Shown: positions 17,584 through 24,981 of the stretch, in pieces
Layout: each line of letters starts with the position of its first letter
How positions within the stretch are numbered: position 1 is the first letter of the stretch
Assembly: GCA_025351455.1 (NCBI GenBank)
Contig: JANXVW010000036.1
Span: 1 to 34,612 of the forward strand
DNA: 34,612 nt
Source: Betaproteobacteria bacterium
GTDB lineage: Bacteria > Pseudomonadota > Gammaproteobacteria > Burkholderiales > JACQAP01
Direction: 5' to 3'
Notes under the pieces: generated by a model
Databases searched by the model: none
Told to the model about the DNA's origin: nothing
Seen by the model: only the letters and a program-made list of their open reading frames with translations
Translations under genes and position numbers: made by a program

Positions 17584-17898
17584 ATGGAATCAGTCAATCG
17601 TGTTTTCCAGATTCTGTTTTCCGCCGTCCTGTTGTCCATCGCGCTGGGCTGCGCGGGCACCACGCACAAGGAAAGCACCGGCGAGTATGTCGACGATTCC
17701 TGGATCACTTCCAAGGTCAAGGCTGCCTTCGTCAATGACAAGACCCTCAGCGCGTCCGAAATAAACGTCAAGACCTTCAAGGGTACCGTGCAGTTGAGCG
17801 GTTTCGTCAAGGACCCCGGCGACGTCAGCCATGCCGCGCACGTGGCCCGCGACATCAAGGGTGTGACGTCGGTCAGGAACGATCTGCAGGTGAAGTAA
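17584..17898 (+). CDS. BON-domain lipoprotein, OsmY-like
   Basis: The 104-residue protein starts at an ATG 7-8 bases after GGAG. Its N-terminal hydrophobic segment ends in SIALGC, consistent with a lipobox, so it is probably anchored to a membrane facing the periplasm. Residues about 38-104 form one BON domain, with DDSWITSKVKAAF at the start, the central VKTFKGTVQLSGFV and the closing VTSVRNDLQV. BON proteins such as OsmY bind membranes and are induced by osmotic stress. Here the gene sits third in the putative DUF3309 operon. Confidence 0.9.
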   Translation: MESVNRVFQILFSAVLLSIALGCAGTTHKESTGEYVDDSWITSKVKAAFVNDKTLSASEINVKTFKGTVQLSGFVKDPGDVSHAAHVARDIKGVTSVRNDLQVK

Positions 17899-17975
17899 CA
17901 GCTGCACATCGTTCTTGCCGTAAACCGGGATGCTCGCACCGCGATCGTCCCGGATCGACAGGGAAAGGGGCTATT

Positions 17976-18365
17976 GTGAATACCGGCGTGATCACCAGAA
18001 TCATGTTGTCGTCCTTGTTCTACACGACCTTGTTGGGGACGACGATCGTCATGCCGCTCATCCTGGCTACGAGCGGCGATGCCGCAATGGCAGTCGGGGC
18101 GGGCAATGCGAATGCGGATGCGAGCTTCCAGGCAAAAACCAATGCCCGGGCCACGGACGATTCCCAGGTATGGGAACGTTCCGCGCCGGCTCGCGCAATG
18201 CAAGAGGAACCGCTGGATATAGGCACCATGGTGGAAATGCACCGCGCTTTGCGTTTTCCGCAGATGGACATTCCGCGTGCCGGGCAGGCAATGACCGACA
18301 AATGCGGTCCGGATGCCGCGATGGTCCGGCCGGGCAAGGCGCGCGCGAAAGCGATCAGGACGTAA
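17976..18365 (+). CDS. Hypothetical exported protein
   Basis: The 129-residue open frame begins with GTG behind AAAGGGG; an ATG at 18003 is an alternative. The N-terminal third is hydrophobic (IMLSSLFYTTLLGTTIVMP), consistent with a signal peptide or anchor. The rest is polar, with a single Cys and several Met residues and no recognised domain. It lies between the BON and glycine-zipper genes with gaps of 77 and 72 bases, so it is probably a member of the same operon. Function is unknown. Confidence 0.6.
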   Translation: MNTGVITRIMLSSLFYTTLLGTTIVMPLILATSGDAAMAVGAGNANADASFQAKTNARATDDSQVWERSAPARAMQEEPLDIGTMVEMHRALRFPQMDIPRAGQAMTDKCGPDAAMVRPGKARAKAIRT

Positions 18366-18437
18366 TCGCCCCGCGGGTGCGGGCGAGGCAACACAGGGGC
18401 AACGCTCGACCGCACCCGTTCAAACATGGAGAAAAAC

Positions 18438-19097
18438 ATGACGACCATCATTGCCGGGATGTTCGATACGGTGCATAAGGCTGAAGATGCCATGGGCAAG
18501 TTGATCGGCGGGCCATTCGGCGCAAAGGATGTCTACACATTCGCCAATAATCCACCGGGACAGCACGATGCTTTCCCGATCGGGGGGGACGAAAACGAAG
18601 ACCCGGGCTCGAAGCACGCCGATGGCGATGCAGGCAAGGGCGCCGCAGTCGGACTGGGCACGGGCGCGGCGATAGGCGCGATCGTCGGCGGTCCACCGGG
18701 CGCGGCGGTCGGCGCCGGGATCGGCGCTTACCTGGGCTCCCTGGCTGGCGCGCTGCATGGCATGGAGGGTCGCGGAACGGAAGAAGACCCCGTGCGCCGG
18801 CCCGCAGGAATTGTCGTTGCAGTCAGGATAGAAAGCGGCAAGGCGGAGCAATTCGCGATTTCGACCCTGCAGACCTATGGCGCCATCCATGTGGAAAAGG
18901 CCGAAGGCCAATGGAATGACGGCAAATGGATCGATTTCGATCCCGTATCCGCGCCGGTCATTCTGCGCGGCAGTTCTGAGCCGGCGCTCCCAGGCGGGTC
19001 CCGCGATGATCTGGAATCTCTGTCACCGCAACGACGCAAAGGCGGCGAAGGAAATCCCCTCCGCCCGGCTTCCTCCACTGAGCGCAGACGGAGCTGA
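18438..19097 (+). CDS. Glycine-zipper stress protein with repeat-derived tail
   Basis: The 219-residue protein starts at an ATG 5-6 bases after GGAG; an ATG 12 bases earlier is an alternative. The N-terminus (MTTIIAGMFDTVHKAEDAMG) resembles general-stress proteins with a short alpha/beta domain. A Gly/Ala-rich segment (about 75-110, GTGAAIGAIVGGPPGAAVGA) is a glycine zipper likely to insert in or span a membrane. A second alpha/beta part follows, with VVAVRIESGKAEQFAISTLQ. The last 25 or so residues are read from a CACCGCAAAG-type repeat and look low-complexity, suggesting the repeat inserted near the original stop and extended the frame. Confidence 0.8.
   Translation: MTTIIAGMFDTVHKAEDAMGKLIGGPFGAKDVYTFANNPPGQHDAFPIGGDENEDPGSKHADGDAGKGAAVGLGTGAAIGAIVGGPPGAAVGAGIGAYLGSLAGALHGMEGRGTEEDPVRRPAGIVVAVRIESGKAEQFAISTLQTYGAIHVEKAEGQWNDGKWIDFDPVSAPVILRGSSEPALPGGSRDDLESLSPQRRKGGEGNPLRPASSTERRRS
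19023..19051 (+). repeat. CACCGCAAAG-type repeat within a gene
   Basis: TCACCGCAACGACGCAAAGG is followed by CGGCGAAGG, a diverged copy of the elements at 13592 and 29636. It falls within the 3' end of the glycine-zipper gene and encodes part of its tail. No inverted partner is obvious nearby. Confidence 0.65.
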
Positions 19098-19166
19098 AAC
19101 TCAGGCGCGAGCCGTGTCTGCGCATTTCCTTTCCCCTGTCCACCGGAAAGCGGACGATCAGAAACC

Positions 19167-20222
19167 ATGCGCACAGGTAAGGTCGCGGATCATCGCCGAG
19201 GCTTGTTCCTTGCCCTTGAGTCGTTTGCGGGCACGGCGGCGCTACTGCTGGACAAGAACGCAAACCTGGAACACGGCAACCGCCAGATCTGCGACTTGCT
19301 GGAATGCGCCGACGACGGCGAATTGGAAGCGAAATGGAGGGTGATCGCGCCGTTGTTCGGGTTGCTGACGCAAACGCCATTTTCCGGGAAACCGCGGCTG
19401 TGCAATGCCGAGATTCCCCTGTCCGCCGGAACGTGTCCAATGAGCCTGGAGCTGCACGCCCTCGATGAATCGGTGGGGCACGGCTATTTCGCCCTCCTCA
19501 GGGATCGCGGCGTCCTCAATCACGTCGAGCGCGAGTTGCTCCAGGCGAGCGAGCGCCGCGGCTGGGGCCATCAGTGCGTAACGCTGATGCACGATCTCAA
19601 GGGCATCCTGAACTCGATGCAGATCTCGCTCGAGCTGATTGCGAATGCCGATGAGGAAGCGGCGGATGTATCGCCGGCAGAAGCGCGCAAGCGCAGACGC
19701 ATTGCCACAGTCAAAGAAGACCTCGGACGCATGAATCTGGCGTTGCGCGCGCTGCCGGGGGTGGACGGGGGCGCGGAACCGCCCGTTACCGAATTCGAAA
19801 CGAGCGATGTGATCCGGGAAAATCTGGCCATCCTGCGCGAGCTTGTACGGCGGAACAGCATCGAACTCAAGCTGGAATTGCCGGAGGCGCCTTTGCCCGC
19901 CCGCGGGCGGCGGCCATGGCTGAAGCAGGCGTTGTTCAATATCACCTTGCATCGCATTAACGCCATGCGCGCGGGCGGCCGGCTTGTGGTCGAAGCGGCC
20001 ATGACGGAGCAAGGCGCGGTCGTGAGACTGCGCAACGACGTGCCGGATATGCGCGACGGCATGGTCGACGCAGGCCATCGCCTGTTGTGTTCGGGCCGCA
20101 GCAACGGCGGCACGACGGATCTCCAGGTCGCCCGCGCGATATTCGAATCCCAGGGCGGTGCAATGGACGTGGAAAGCGGCGGCATGGACAGCACCGTGTT
20201 CGTCCTGCGCATGCCGCGCTAG
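19167..20222 (+). CDS. Degenerate histidine kinase-like protein with PAS-like domain
   Basis: This soluble 351-residue protein has a PAS-like N-terminus (about 20-125, AALLLDKNANLEHGNRQICD). A dimerisation/phospho-acceptor-type helix with LMHDLKGILNSMQ (H142) follows, then a region shaped like an HATPase domain. The nucleotide-binding motifs are eroded. In the N-box, FNITLHRINAM (257-267) has His262 where the Mg-binding Asn is expected. The G1 box reads NDVPDMRDG instead of DxGxGI, and the G2 box reads GGTTDLQ instead of GxGLGL. It probably cannot bind ATP in the usual way and may act as a regulatory pseudokinase. It is the last gene of the putative DUF3309 operon, immediately followed by a stem-loop and then the next UAS. 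Confidence 0.75.
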   Translation: MRTGKVADHRRGLFLALESFAGTAALLLDKNANLEHGNRQICDLLECADDGELEAKWRVIAPLFGLLTQTPFSGKPRLCNAEIPLSAGTCPMSLELHALDESVGHGYFALLRDRGVLNHVERELLQASERRGWGHQCVTLMHDLKGILNSMQISLELIANADEEAADVSPAEARKRRRIATVKEDLGRMNLALRALPGVDGGAEPPVTEFETSDVIRENLAILRELVRRNSIELKLELPEAPLPARGRRPWLKQALFNITLHRINAMRAGGRLVVEAAMTEQGAVVRLRNDVPDMRDGMVDAGHRLLCSGRSNGGTTDLQVARAIFESQGGAMDVESGGMDSTVFVLRMPR

Positions 20223-20247
20223 CCCCTCTCCCCTTGCGGGAGAGGGG
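20223..20247 (+). terminator. GC-rich stem-loop after kinase-like gene
   Basis: CCCCTCTCCC pairs perfectly with GGGAGAGGGG over 10 bp with a 5-nt loop (CTTGC), starting one base after the stop codon. No T-run follows, so it may be a transcript-stabilising hairpin or REP-type element rather than a classical terminator. Confidence 0.5.
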
Positions 20248-20250
20248 CGT

Positions 20251-20265
20251 CGGTAAGCATTACCG
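20251..20265. promoter_or_regulatory. Putative UAS palindrome, DUF1328 unit
   Basis: CGGTAAGCATTACCG is a palindrome with 6-bp arms around GCA. It is the best-formed of the related sites in the window and is centred about 125 bases upstream of the -24 element at 20383. Confidence 0.6.
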
Positions 20266-20381
20266 CGCCTTTGCAATTCCTTCATCCCCCTCGCTGCCCG
20301 CTTGCGCTGCGCGCTTTCTTCGTCGTAGCGAAATGCCTTGTGAAAGAGCGGGTTGAATCTGGCGTCACGCCGCCGCTGCAA

Positions 20382-20397
20382 TGGCATGGACGTTGCT
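20382..20397 (+). promoter_or_regulatory. Sigma-54 (-24/-12) promoter, DUF1328 unit
   Basis: TGGCATGGACGTTGCT matches TGGCAYG-N4-TTGCT, with GG at 20383-20384 and GC at 20395-20396 exactly 10 nt apart. Transcription should start near 20408, about 50 bases before the DUF1328 start codon. Confidence 0.75.
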
Positions 20398-20459
20398 GAA
20401 TAGCGATCAGGAGGTTCTGCCGACGGCATGAACACCAACCAGGCGCGAAGGAGGCCACC

Positions 20460-20621
20460 ATGCTTCAAGCTGCTGCAGTATTTTTCATCATCGCCATCAT
20501 CGCCGCGGTATTCGGCTTCGGCGGCATTGCCGCGGGGGCTACGGAGATCGCCAAGATCCTGTTTTTCATTTTTCTCATCGTGTTCATCGTCAGCCTGGTC
20601 ATGGGCCTGATGAGACGTTGA
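20460..20621 (+). CDS. DUF1328 family small membrane protein (YtjA-like)
   Basis: The 53-residue protein has two hydrophobic helices, [20 protein letters not shown] and a second one ending [10 protein letters not shown], joined by the family signature [18 protein letters not shown]. Full family length is present. The ATG at 20460 follows AAGGAGG by 5-6 bases. Members are small inner-membrane proteins of unknown function, often induced by stress. It is the first gene behind the sigma-54 promoter at 20382 and heads a tight run of four or five genes. Confidence 0.94.
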   Translation: MLQAAAVFFIIAIIAAVFGFGGIAAGATEIAKILFFIFLIVFIVSLVMGLMRR

Positions 20622-20667
20622 GGCGCAGCAACGTGCAGTTCAATCAATCAGACATCCAGGAGGCGAT

Positions 20668-21009
20668 ATGAACGTGGAGAACAGTGCTGCCAGGCACATC
20701 AACGCAACGAGCGGACGGAAGGACAAGTTGGTGGACGATATAAAATCGGTCGTGACAGACGCGGAAGAAATGCTCAGGAAAGCCAGGACATCGAGTGCCG
20801 AAGGCTATTCCGCGATTCGCGCGGAACTCGAAGACCGCCTCGCGAGTTCCATCGCGCGCCTGCAGGAAGTCCAGGCGCAGATGAAGTCGCGGGCGCGCCA
20901 GGCTGCCAGGGTCACGGACGACTACGTGCACGACAATCCGTGGAAGTCGATGAGCTATGTCGCCATCGCGGGTCTGGTCGTGGGACTGCTCCTCACTCGC
21001 CGCCGTTGA
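20668..21009 (+). CDS. DUF883 family protein (ElaB/YqjD-like)
   Basis: The 113-residue protein begins behind AGGAGG. A long amphipathic helix (about 18-85) is followed by DDYVHDNPWKSMSYVAIAGL, the family's C-terminal single membrane helix, and an RRR end. Known members (ElaB, YqjD) are tail-anchored inner-membrane proteins, some binding ribosomes in stationary phase. It lies 46 bases after the DUF1328 gene and 49 before the oxidoreductase, so co-transcription is likely. Confidence 0.92.
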   Translation: MNVENSAARHINATSGRKDKLVDDIKSVVTDAEEMLRKARTSSAEGYSAIRAELEDRLASSIARLQEVQAQMKSRARQAARVTDDYVHDNPWKSMSYVAIAGLVVGLLLTRRR

Positions 21010-21058
21010 CCGAAGGCGAACGCGGCGCAACCGGCGTTCATCCGACTCCGGTCCGGAC

Positions 21059-22456
21059 ATGCTAATTCGCCATGAGAACTACGATGCGGTAGTGATCGGG
21101 TCGGGCCAGGCCGGGGAACCGCTTGCCATCGAATTTGCGCGCGCCGGGCTGCATACGGCGCTGCTAGAAGGTTGCGGATTCGGCGACGACTGCGTCGATA
21201 CCGGTTGCGCGCCTTCGAAAAGCCTGATCGCGAGCGCGAATGTCGCGCACCTGGCGCGCAATGCCCAGGCGTTCGGCGTGCAGACCGGCAGCGTCGCAGT
21301 CGATTTCGGCAAAGTGCAGATGCGCAAGCAGGCGCTGGTGGAGGGATTGCGCAGCGAGTCCCAGCGGGCGTTGCGGGCCGCGCCGGACCTCACCGTATTG
21401 AAGGGTGAAACGCGCTTCGAAAATGCCGGATCGCTGCTCGTGCGCGAACCCGACGGCTCAATGCGCGGACTGCATGCACCGAGGATTTTCATCAACACTG
21501 GCGCCCGGCCGACCCTGCCGGACCTGCCGGGCCTCGCCCACGTGCCGCACCTGACTTCCAGCAGCGCAATGGAACTCGACGAATTGCCCGACCACTTGCT
21601 GGTACTGGGCGGCAGCTACCTCGGCGTCGAACTCGGCCAGATGTTCCGCCGCTTTGGTTCGGGTGTTTCCGTCATCGAAAGGCAGAGCCAGTTGCTCGCG
21701 CGCGAAGACCGCGATGTCGCCGCGACCATGGCTGAAATCCTGCGCGAGGACGGCGTCGAGGTTTTCCTGGAAACCGAGGCCGTTGGGGTCGCCACCGCTC
21801 CCACGGGCGCAATCAGGCTGACGGTACGGACTCCCTCGGGCGAGCATGTCCTGGCCGGATCGCACCTGCTGGTGGTGGCGGGACGCGAGCCTAACACCGG
21901 CGGCCTCGACCTTGCTGCCGCCGGCATTGACGTGGACGCCCGCGGGTACATAAAGGTCAATGAACGGCTGGAGACGAGCGCCCCGGGCGTGTATGCGCTG
22001 GGCGGCGTCAATGGCGGACCGGCGTTCACCCATGTCGCCTACGACGATATGCGCATCCTCCGTGCCGATGTGCTGGACAACGCGAATACGAACAACATGG
22101 GCCGAATGTGCCCTTACACCGCATTTACCGATCCGCAACTGGGCCGCATCGGCCTGACGGAAACCGAGGCGCGCGAACAGGGCAGGGCGGTCAGGGTAGC
22201 CAAGCCGCCGACGCACAGAGTTGCGCGCGTTGCAGAACAGGCCGGGCCACGCGGGCTGATGAAAGTGGTCATCGATTGCGCAACCGACCGGATCGTCGGC
22301 GCGGCGGTCATCGGGGCCGATAGCGGGGAAATCATGGCCATGCTGCAGACCGCGATGATGGCGGACCTGACCTACACGGCCTTGTGCGAGGGGATGTTCG
22401 CGCATCCGGCACTGGCCGGATCGCGGACCAGCTTGTGCGCGGTACTCGACGGCTGA
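21059..22456 (+). CDS. FAD-dependent pyridine nucleotide-disulfide oxidoreductase, MerA-like
   Basis: The 465-residue flavoprotein belongs to the class I disulfide reductase family (dihydrolipoamide, glutathione and mercuric reductases). It has an FAD-binding GSGQAG (14-19), the redox pair CVDTGC (C45, C50) followed by APSK, a second Rossmann motif LGGSYLGVELGQ, and a dimerisation domain with YTAFTDPQLGRIGLTETEA. The C-terminus has AHPALAG (H449). The Glu expected five residues after the active-site His is Gly454, so catalysis may be altered. The mercury-binding extra domain and C-terminal Cys pair of true MerA are absent. The ATG at 21059 is chosen from the fold boundary; the ribosome site is weak. 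Substrate is unknown. Confidence 0.88.
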   Translation: MLIRHENYDAVVIGSGQAGEPLAIEFARAGLHTALLEGCGFGDDCVDTGCAPSKSLIASANVAHLARNAQAFGVQTGSVAVDFGKVQMRKQALVEGLRSESQRALRAAPDLTVLKGETRFENAGSLLVREPDGSMRGLHAPRIFINTGARPTLPDLPGLAHVPHLTSSSAMELDELPDHLLVLGGSYLGVELGQMFRRFGSGVSVIERQSQLLAREDRDVAATMAEILREDGVEVFLETEAVGVATAPTGAIRLTVRTPSGEHVLAGSHLLVVAGREPNTGGLDLAAAGIDVDARGYIKVNERLETSAPGVYALGGVNGGPAFTHVAYDDMRILRADVLDNANTNNMGRMCPYTAFTDPQLGRIGLTETEAREQGRAVRVAKPPTHRVARVAEQAGPRGLMKVVIDCATDRIVGAAVIGADSGEIMAMLQTAMMADLTYTALCEGMFAHPALAGSRTSLCAVLDG

Positions 22457-22486
22457 TGGCAGAAACTTTAACAAAGGAGAACGGCA

Positions 22487-23035
22487 ATGGACAGACAGCA
22501 ACCCTTCGTATCCGACGTCAAGGCGCTGCGCGAACGTGCGCGGCGGCACATCGAGCAAGGCGCCATCACCGAGGGCTACCGGGCCGATCGCGAAACCGTG
22601 ATCAAGATCTGCAATGAGGCTCTGGCCACTGAAATCGTTTGCGTGCTGCGCTACAAGCGCCACCACTTCGTGGCGGAGGGCATCAATGCCGACAGCGTCG
22701 CGGCGGAATTCGCGGAACACGCGGCCGAGGAGCAGGCCCACGCCGACAGCATCGCCCAGCGCATTATCCAGCTCGGTGGCAAGCCGAATTTTTCACCTGA
22801 AGGACTGAGCAGCCGCAGCCACTCCGAATATGTCGAAGGCGACACGCTGCTCGAGATGATCAAGGAAGACCTGATTGCCGAACGCATCGCCATCGACAGT
22901 TACAAGGAGATCATCGACTACCTGGGAGACAAGGATCCGACCACACGCCGCATGTTCGAGCAGATCCTCGCGGTCGAGGAAGAGCACGCGGACGACCTGG
23001 TTTCCCTGCTGGGCGGCGTGCCCAAAAACGCATGA
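22487..23035 (+). CDS. Ferritin-like (bacterioferritin-type) di-iron protein
   Basis: The 182-residue, mostly helical protein follows AAAGGAG. It shows a full ferritin-type iron centre: E49 (TEIVCVLRYKRHHF), E82 with H85 (EEQAH), E132 (AERIAIDSYKEII) and E164 with H167 (EEEHADDL). The length fits the bacterioferritin/DNA-binding ferritin superfamily. It may store or oxidise iron and so limit oxidative damage; an adjacent flavoprotein reductase could supply electrons, but that is inference. The gap to the oxidoreductase is 30 bases. Confidence 0.9.
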   Translation: MDRQQPFVSDVKALRERARRHIEQGAITEGYRADRETVIKICNEALATEIVCVLRYKRHHFVAEGINADSVAAEFAEHAAEEQAHADSIAQRIIQLGGKPNFSPEGLSSRSHSEYVEGDTLLEMIKEDLIAERIAIDSYKEIIDYLGDKDPTTRRMFEQILAVEEEHADDLVSLLGGVPKNA

Positions 23036-23070
23036 AGCGGCCGATCGATTTGGCGACGGGGGAGGCCGCC

Positions 23071-23196
23071 ATGCACAGGAGCCTTTTGGTCGGCCTTGGC
23101 ATCCTGGCGGCGGCAATAATGAACTTCTCGTTTCGCCGGTCAAGGCGACAATCGAAGGCAAGCGGCGTTGCGCAGGTGCCGCGGGGTTTTCGCTGA
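23071..23196 (+). CDS. Predicted 41-residue membrane protein
   Basis: The frame MHRSLLVGLGILAAAIMNFS continues with FRRSRRQSKASG and ends just before the tRNA. It has one hydrophobic helix followed by a basic tail and a strong GGGGGAGG ribosome site 5-6 bases upstream. An in-frame ATG at 23032, overlapping the ferritin stop as ATGA, would give 54 residues. It is probably the last gene of the DUF1328 operon. No family is recognised. Confidence 0.45.
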   Translation: MHRSLLVGLGILAAAIMNFSFRRSRRQSKASGVAQVPRGFR

Positions 23197-23272
23197 TGGC
23201 GCCCCGAACACGAATCGAACGTGCGACCTACCCCTTAGGAGGGGGTTGCTCTATCCACTGAGCTACCGGGGC
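23197..23272 (-). tRNA. tRNA-Arg (anticodon CCT)
   Basis: Read on the minus strand, 76 bases fold into a full cloverleaf: acceptor GCCCCGG/TCGGGGC, D-arm GCTC-AGTGGATA-GAGC, anticodon arm ACCCC-CTCCTAA-GGGGT (anticodon CCT), a 5-base variable loop, T-arm GCACG-TTCGATT-CGTGT, discriminator G and an encoded CCA. It decodes AGG. Its 3' end abuts the stop codon of the small ORF on the other strand. No integrase or partial tRNA copy is present, so it is not evidently used as an integration site here. Confidence 0.96.
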
Positions 23273-23281
23273 GACGCGCGG

Positions 23282-23310
23282 ATTCTAACCGAAATCCCGC
23301 GGTTTCCCAT
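23282..23310 (-). promoter_or_regulatory. Possible promoter of tRNA-Arg
   Basis: On the minus strand a TAGAAT hexamer (23282-23287) lies 9 bases before the tRNA 5' end. A poor -35 candidate, ATGGGA (23305-23310), stands 17 bases upstream of it. The -10 is convincing; the -35 is not. Confidence 0.35.
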
Positions 23311-23436
23311 CGTCCGGGCAGGGCGCAGATGCAGTCGGGTCGGTAATGTAGCCACATGGAGACGTCTTGTGCATCCGGGTAAAGAGATGATGAACTTGCA
23401 GCAACCAGAATTCCTCCAGGCGCCGTCAATTCCCCC

Positions 23437-24981
23437 ATGAACCCTTTGCACCAGGCGCCTGCCATTCGCGCGCGCGCGCGCCTGCTTTGCGCCGTGCTCC
23501 TGCTGCTTTCCTCGCTGCCGGCCGGCCAGGCCGCCTTTGCGTTCGGCTTCGACGACGTGACGCACCACGCCGAGCAACTCGCGGCCGGTGCTTTCCGGAA
23601 GCCCGCCGATAACCAGCCGAAAGAGCTGGCCGCCCTGACCTACGAGCAATACCACGACATCCGCTACCGGCCGGACAATCCCTGGTGGCGCGACGCCAAG
23701 CTGCCGTTTGAAATCGGCTTCTTCCATCGCGGGCTGTATTACGACCAGCCAGTCAAGATCAATGAGGTCAACGAGCAGGGCATCGCGGAAATCAAGTTCG
23801 ATCCCGGCCTGTTCGACTACGGCGCCAATAAAATCGACGTTGCGCGCATGGGCGGCCTCGGCTTTGCCGGATTCCGCGTGCATTATTCCCTTAACGGCAA
23901 GTTCAAGGATGAGGTGCTGTCATTCCTCGGCGCGAGTTATTTCCGGGCGCTGGGCAAGGAACAGGGTTACGGCATGTCCGTGCGCGGGCTGGCGATCGAC
24001 ACCGGCTTGCCCTCGGGCGAAGAATTTCCGCGTTTCGTCGAGTTCTGGATAGAACGTCCGGCGCCGGCGGCGAAGGAACTGGTGATCTATGCCCTCATGG
24101 ATTCGCGGCGCGTGACGGGTGCCTATCGCTTCACGCTCAAGCCCGGCGTGGAAACCGTCATCGACGTCAAATCGCGGCTGTACTTGCGCGAAGGAGTCGG
24201 CAAGCTCGGCGTAGCACCCCTGACCAGCATGTTCTTCTTCGGCGAAAACCAGCGGCCCATCACCGATGATTACCGGCCGGAAGTCCACGATTCCGACGGC
24301 CTGTCGTTGCATGCCGCCAATGGCGAGTGGATCTGGCGACCGCTGGCCAATCCGAAACGCCTGCTGGTGACTTCGTTTGCCACGGCCAACCCGATCGGAT
24401 TCGGCCTCATGCAGCGCGATCGCGAATTCGATCACTATGAAGACTTGCAGGCACGCTACGAAAACCGCCCCAGCGCCTGGGTTGAGCCGAAAGGATCCTG
24501 GGGGCCGGGCAGGGTGGAACTGGTGCAGATTCCGTCGCCGGACGAATCCAATGACAACATCGTCGCCTATTGGGTGTCGGACGCGCCGCCCCAGCCGAAA
24601 CTGCCATGGGACATCGAGTATCGACTGCTGTGGCAGAAGGAGGCCGACGCGCGCCCGCCGCTGGCGTGGGTCGCCCAGACGCGCAGGGGACACGGCTCGG
24701 AAAAATTGCCGGAAAACAGCATCGGCCTGATCGTCGACTACGAAGGACCGGTGTTCAAGAAACTTCCGGCCGATGCCAGGCTCGAAGGGGTGGTGTCCGG
24801 CGATGCCAACATCGAGATCCTGCGGCGCCGTACGTACCGCAACGAGGTGACCGGTGGATGGCGTGTCGCACTGGCAGTGCGCCGCCTCGACAACGGCAAG
24901 CCCGCCGAATTGCGGGCTTATCTACGCAACGGCAACGACACGGTATCGGAAACATGGAGCTACATACTGCCAACAGACTGA
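23437..24981 (+). CDS. opgG: Periplasmic glucan biosynthesis protein OpgG (MdoG)
   Basis: The 514-residue protein matches OpgG in length (Escherichia coli has 511) and content. It starts with a signal peptide (about 1-35, [20 protein letters not shown]), then [13 protein letters not shown] and [20 protein letters not shown]. Family blocks such as [35 protein letters not shown] and [21 protein letters not shown] follow. OpgG acts in the periplasm and is needed for the backbone or branching of osmoregulated glucans made by OpgH. No strong ribosome site precedes the ATG. Its stop overlaps the opgH start by one base (TGATG), so the two are translationally coupled. Confidence 0.97.
   Translation: MNPLHQAPAIRARARLLCAVLLLLSSLPAGQAAFAFGFDDVTHHAEQLAAGAFRKPADNQPKELAALTYEQYHDIRYRPDNPWWRDAKLPFEIGFFHRGLYYDQPVKINEVNEQGIAEIKFDPGLFDYGANKIDVARMGGLGFAGFRVHYSLNGKFKDEVLSFLGASYFRALGKEQGYGMSVRGLAIDTGLPSGEEFPRFVEFWIERPAPAAKELVIYALMDSRRVTGAYRFTLKPGVETVIDVKSRLYLREGVGKLGVAPLTSMFFFGENQRPITDDYRPEVHDSDGLSLHAANGEWIWRPLANPKRLLVTSFATANPIGFGLMQRDREFDHYEDLQARYENRPSAWVEPKGSWGPGRVELVQIPSPDESNDNIVAYWVSDAPPQPKLPWDIEYRLLWQKEADARPPLAWVAQTRRGHGSEKLPENSIGLIVDYEGPVFKKLPADARLEGVVSGDANIEILRRRTYRNEVTGGWRVALAVRRLDNGKPAELRAYLRNGNDTVSETWSYILPTD

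Noticed and set aside
20428-20610. A 60-codon frame starting [12 protein letters not shown]
   Set aside because: It overlaps the DUF1328 gene out of frame; the DUF1328 frame has a strong ribosome site and matches its family at full length.
23197-23272. tRNA-Arg as attachment site of an integrated element
   Set aside because: There is no integrase, no duplicated tRNA 3' end nearby, and the flanking genes are ordinary chromosomal functions.
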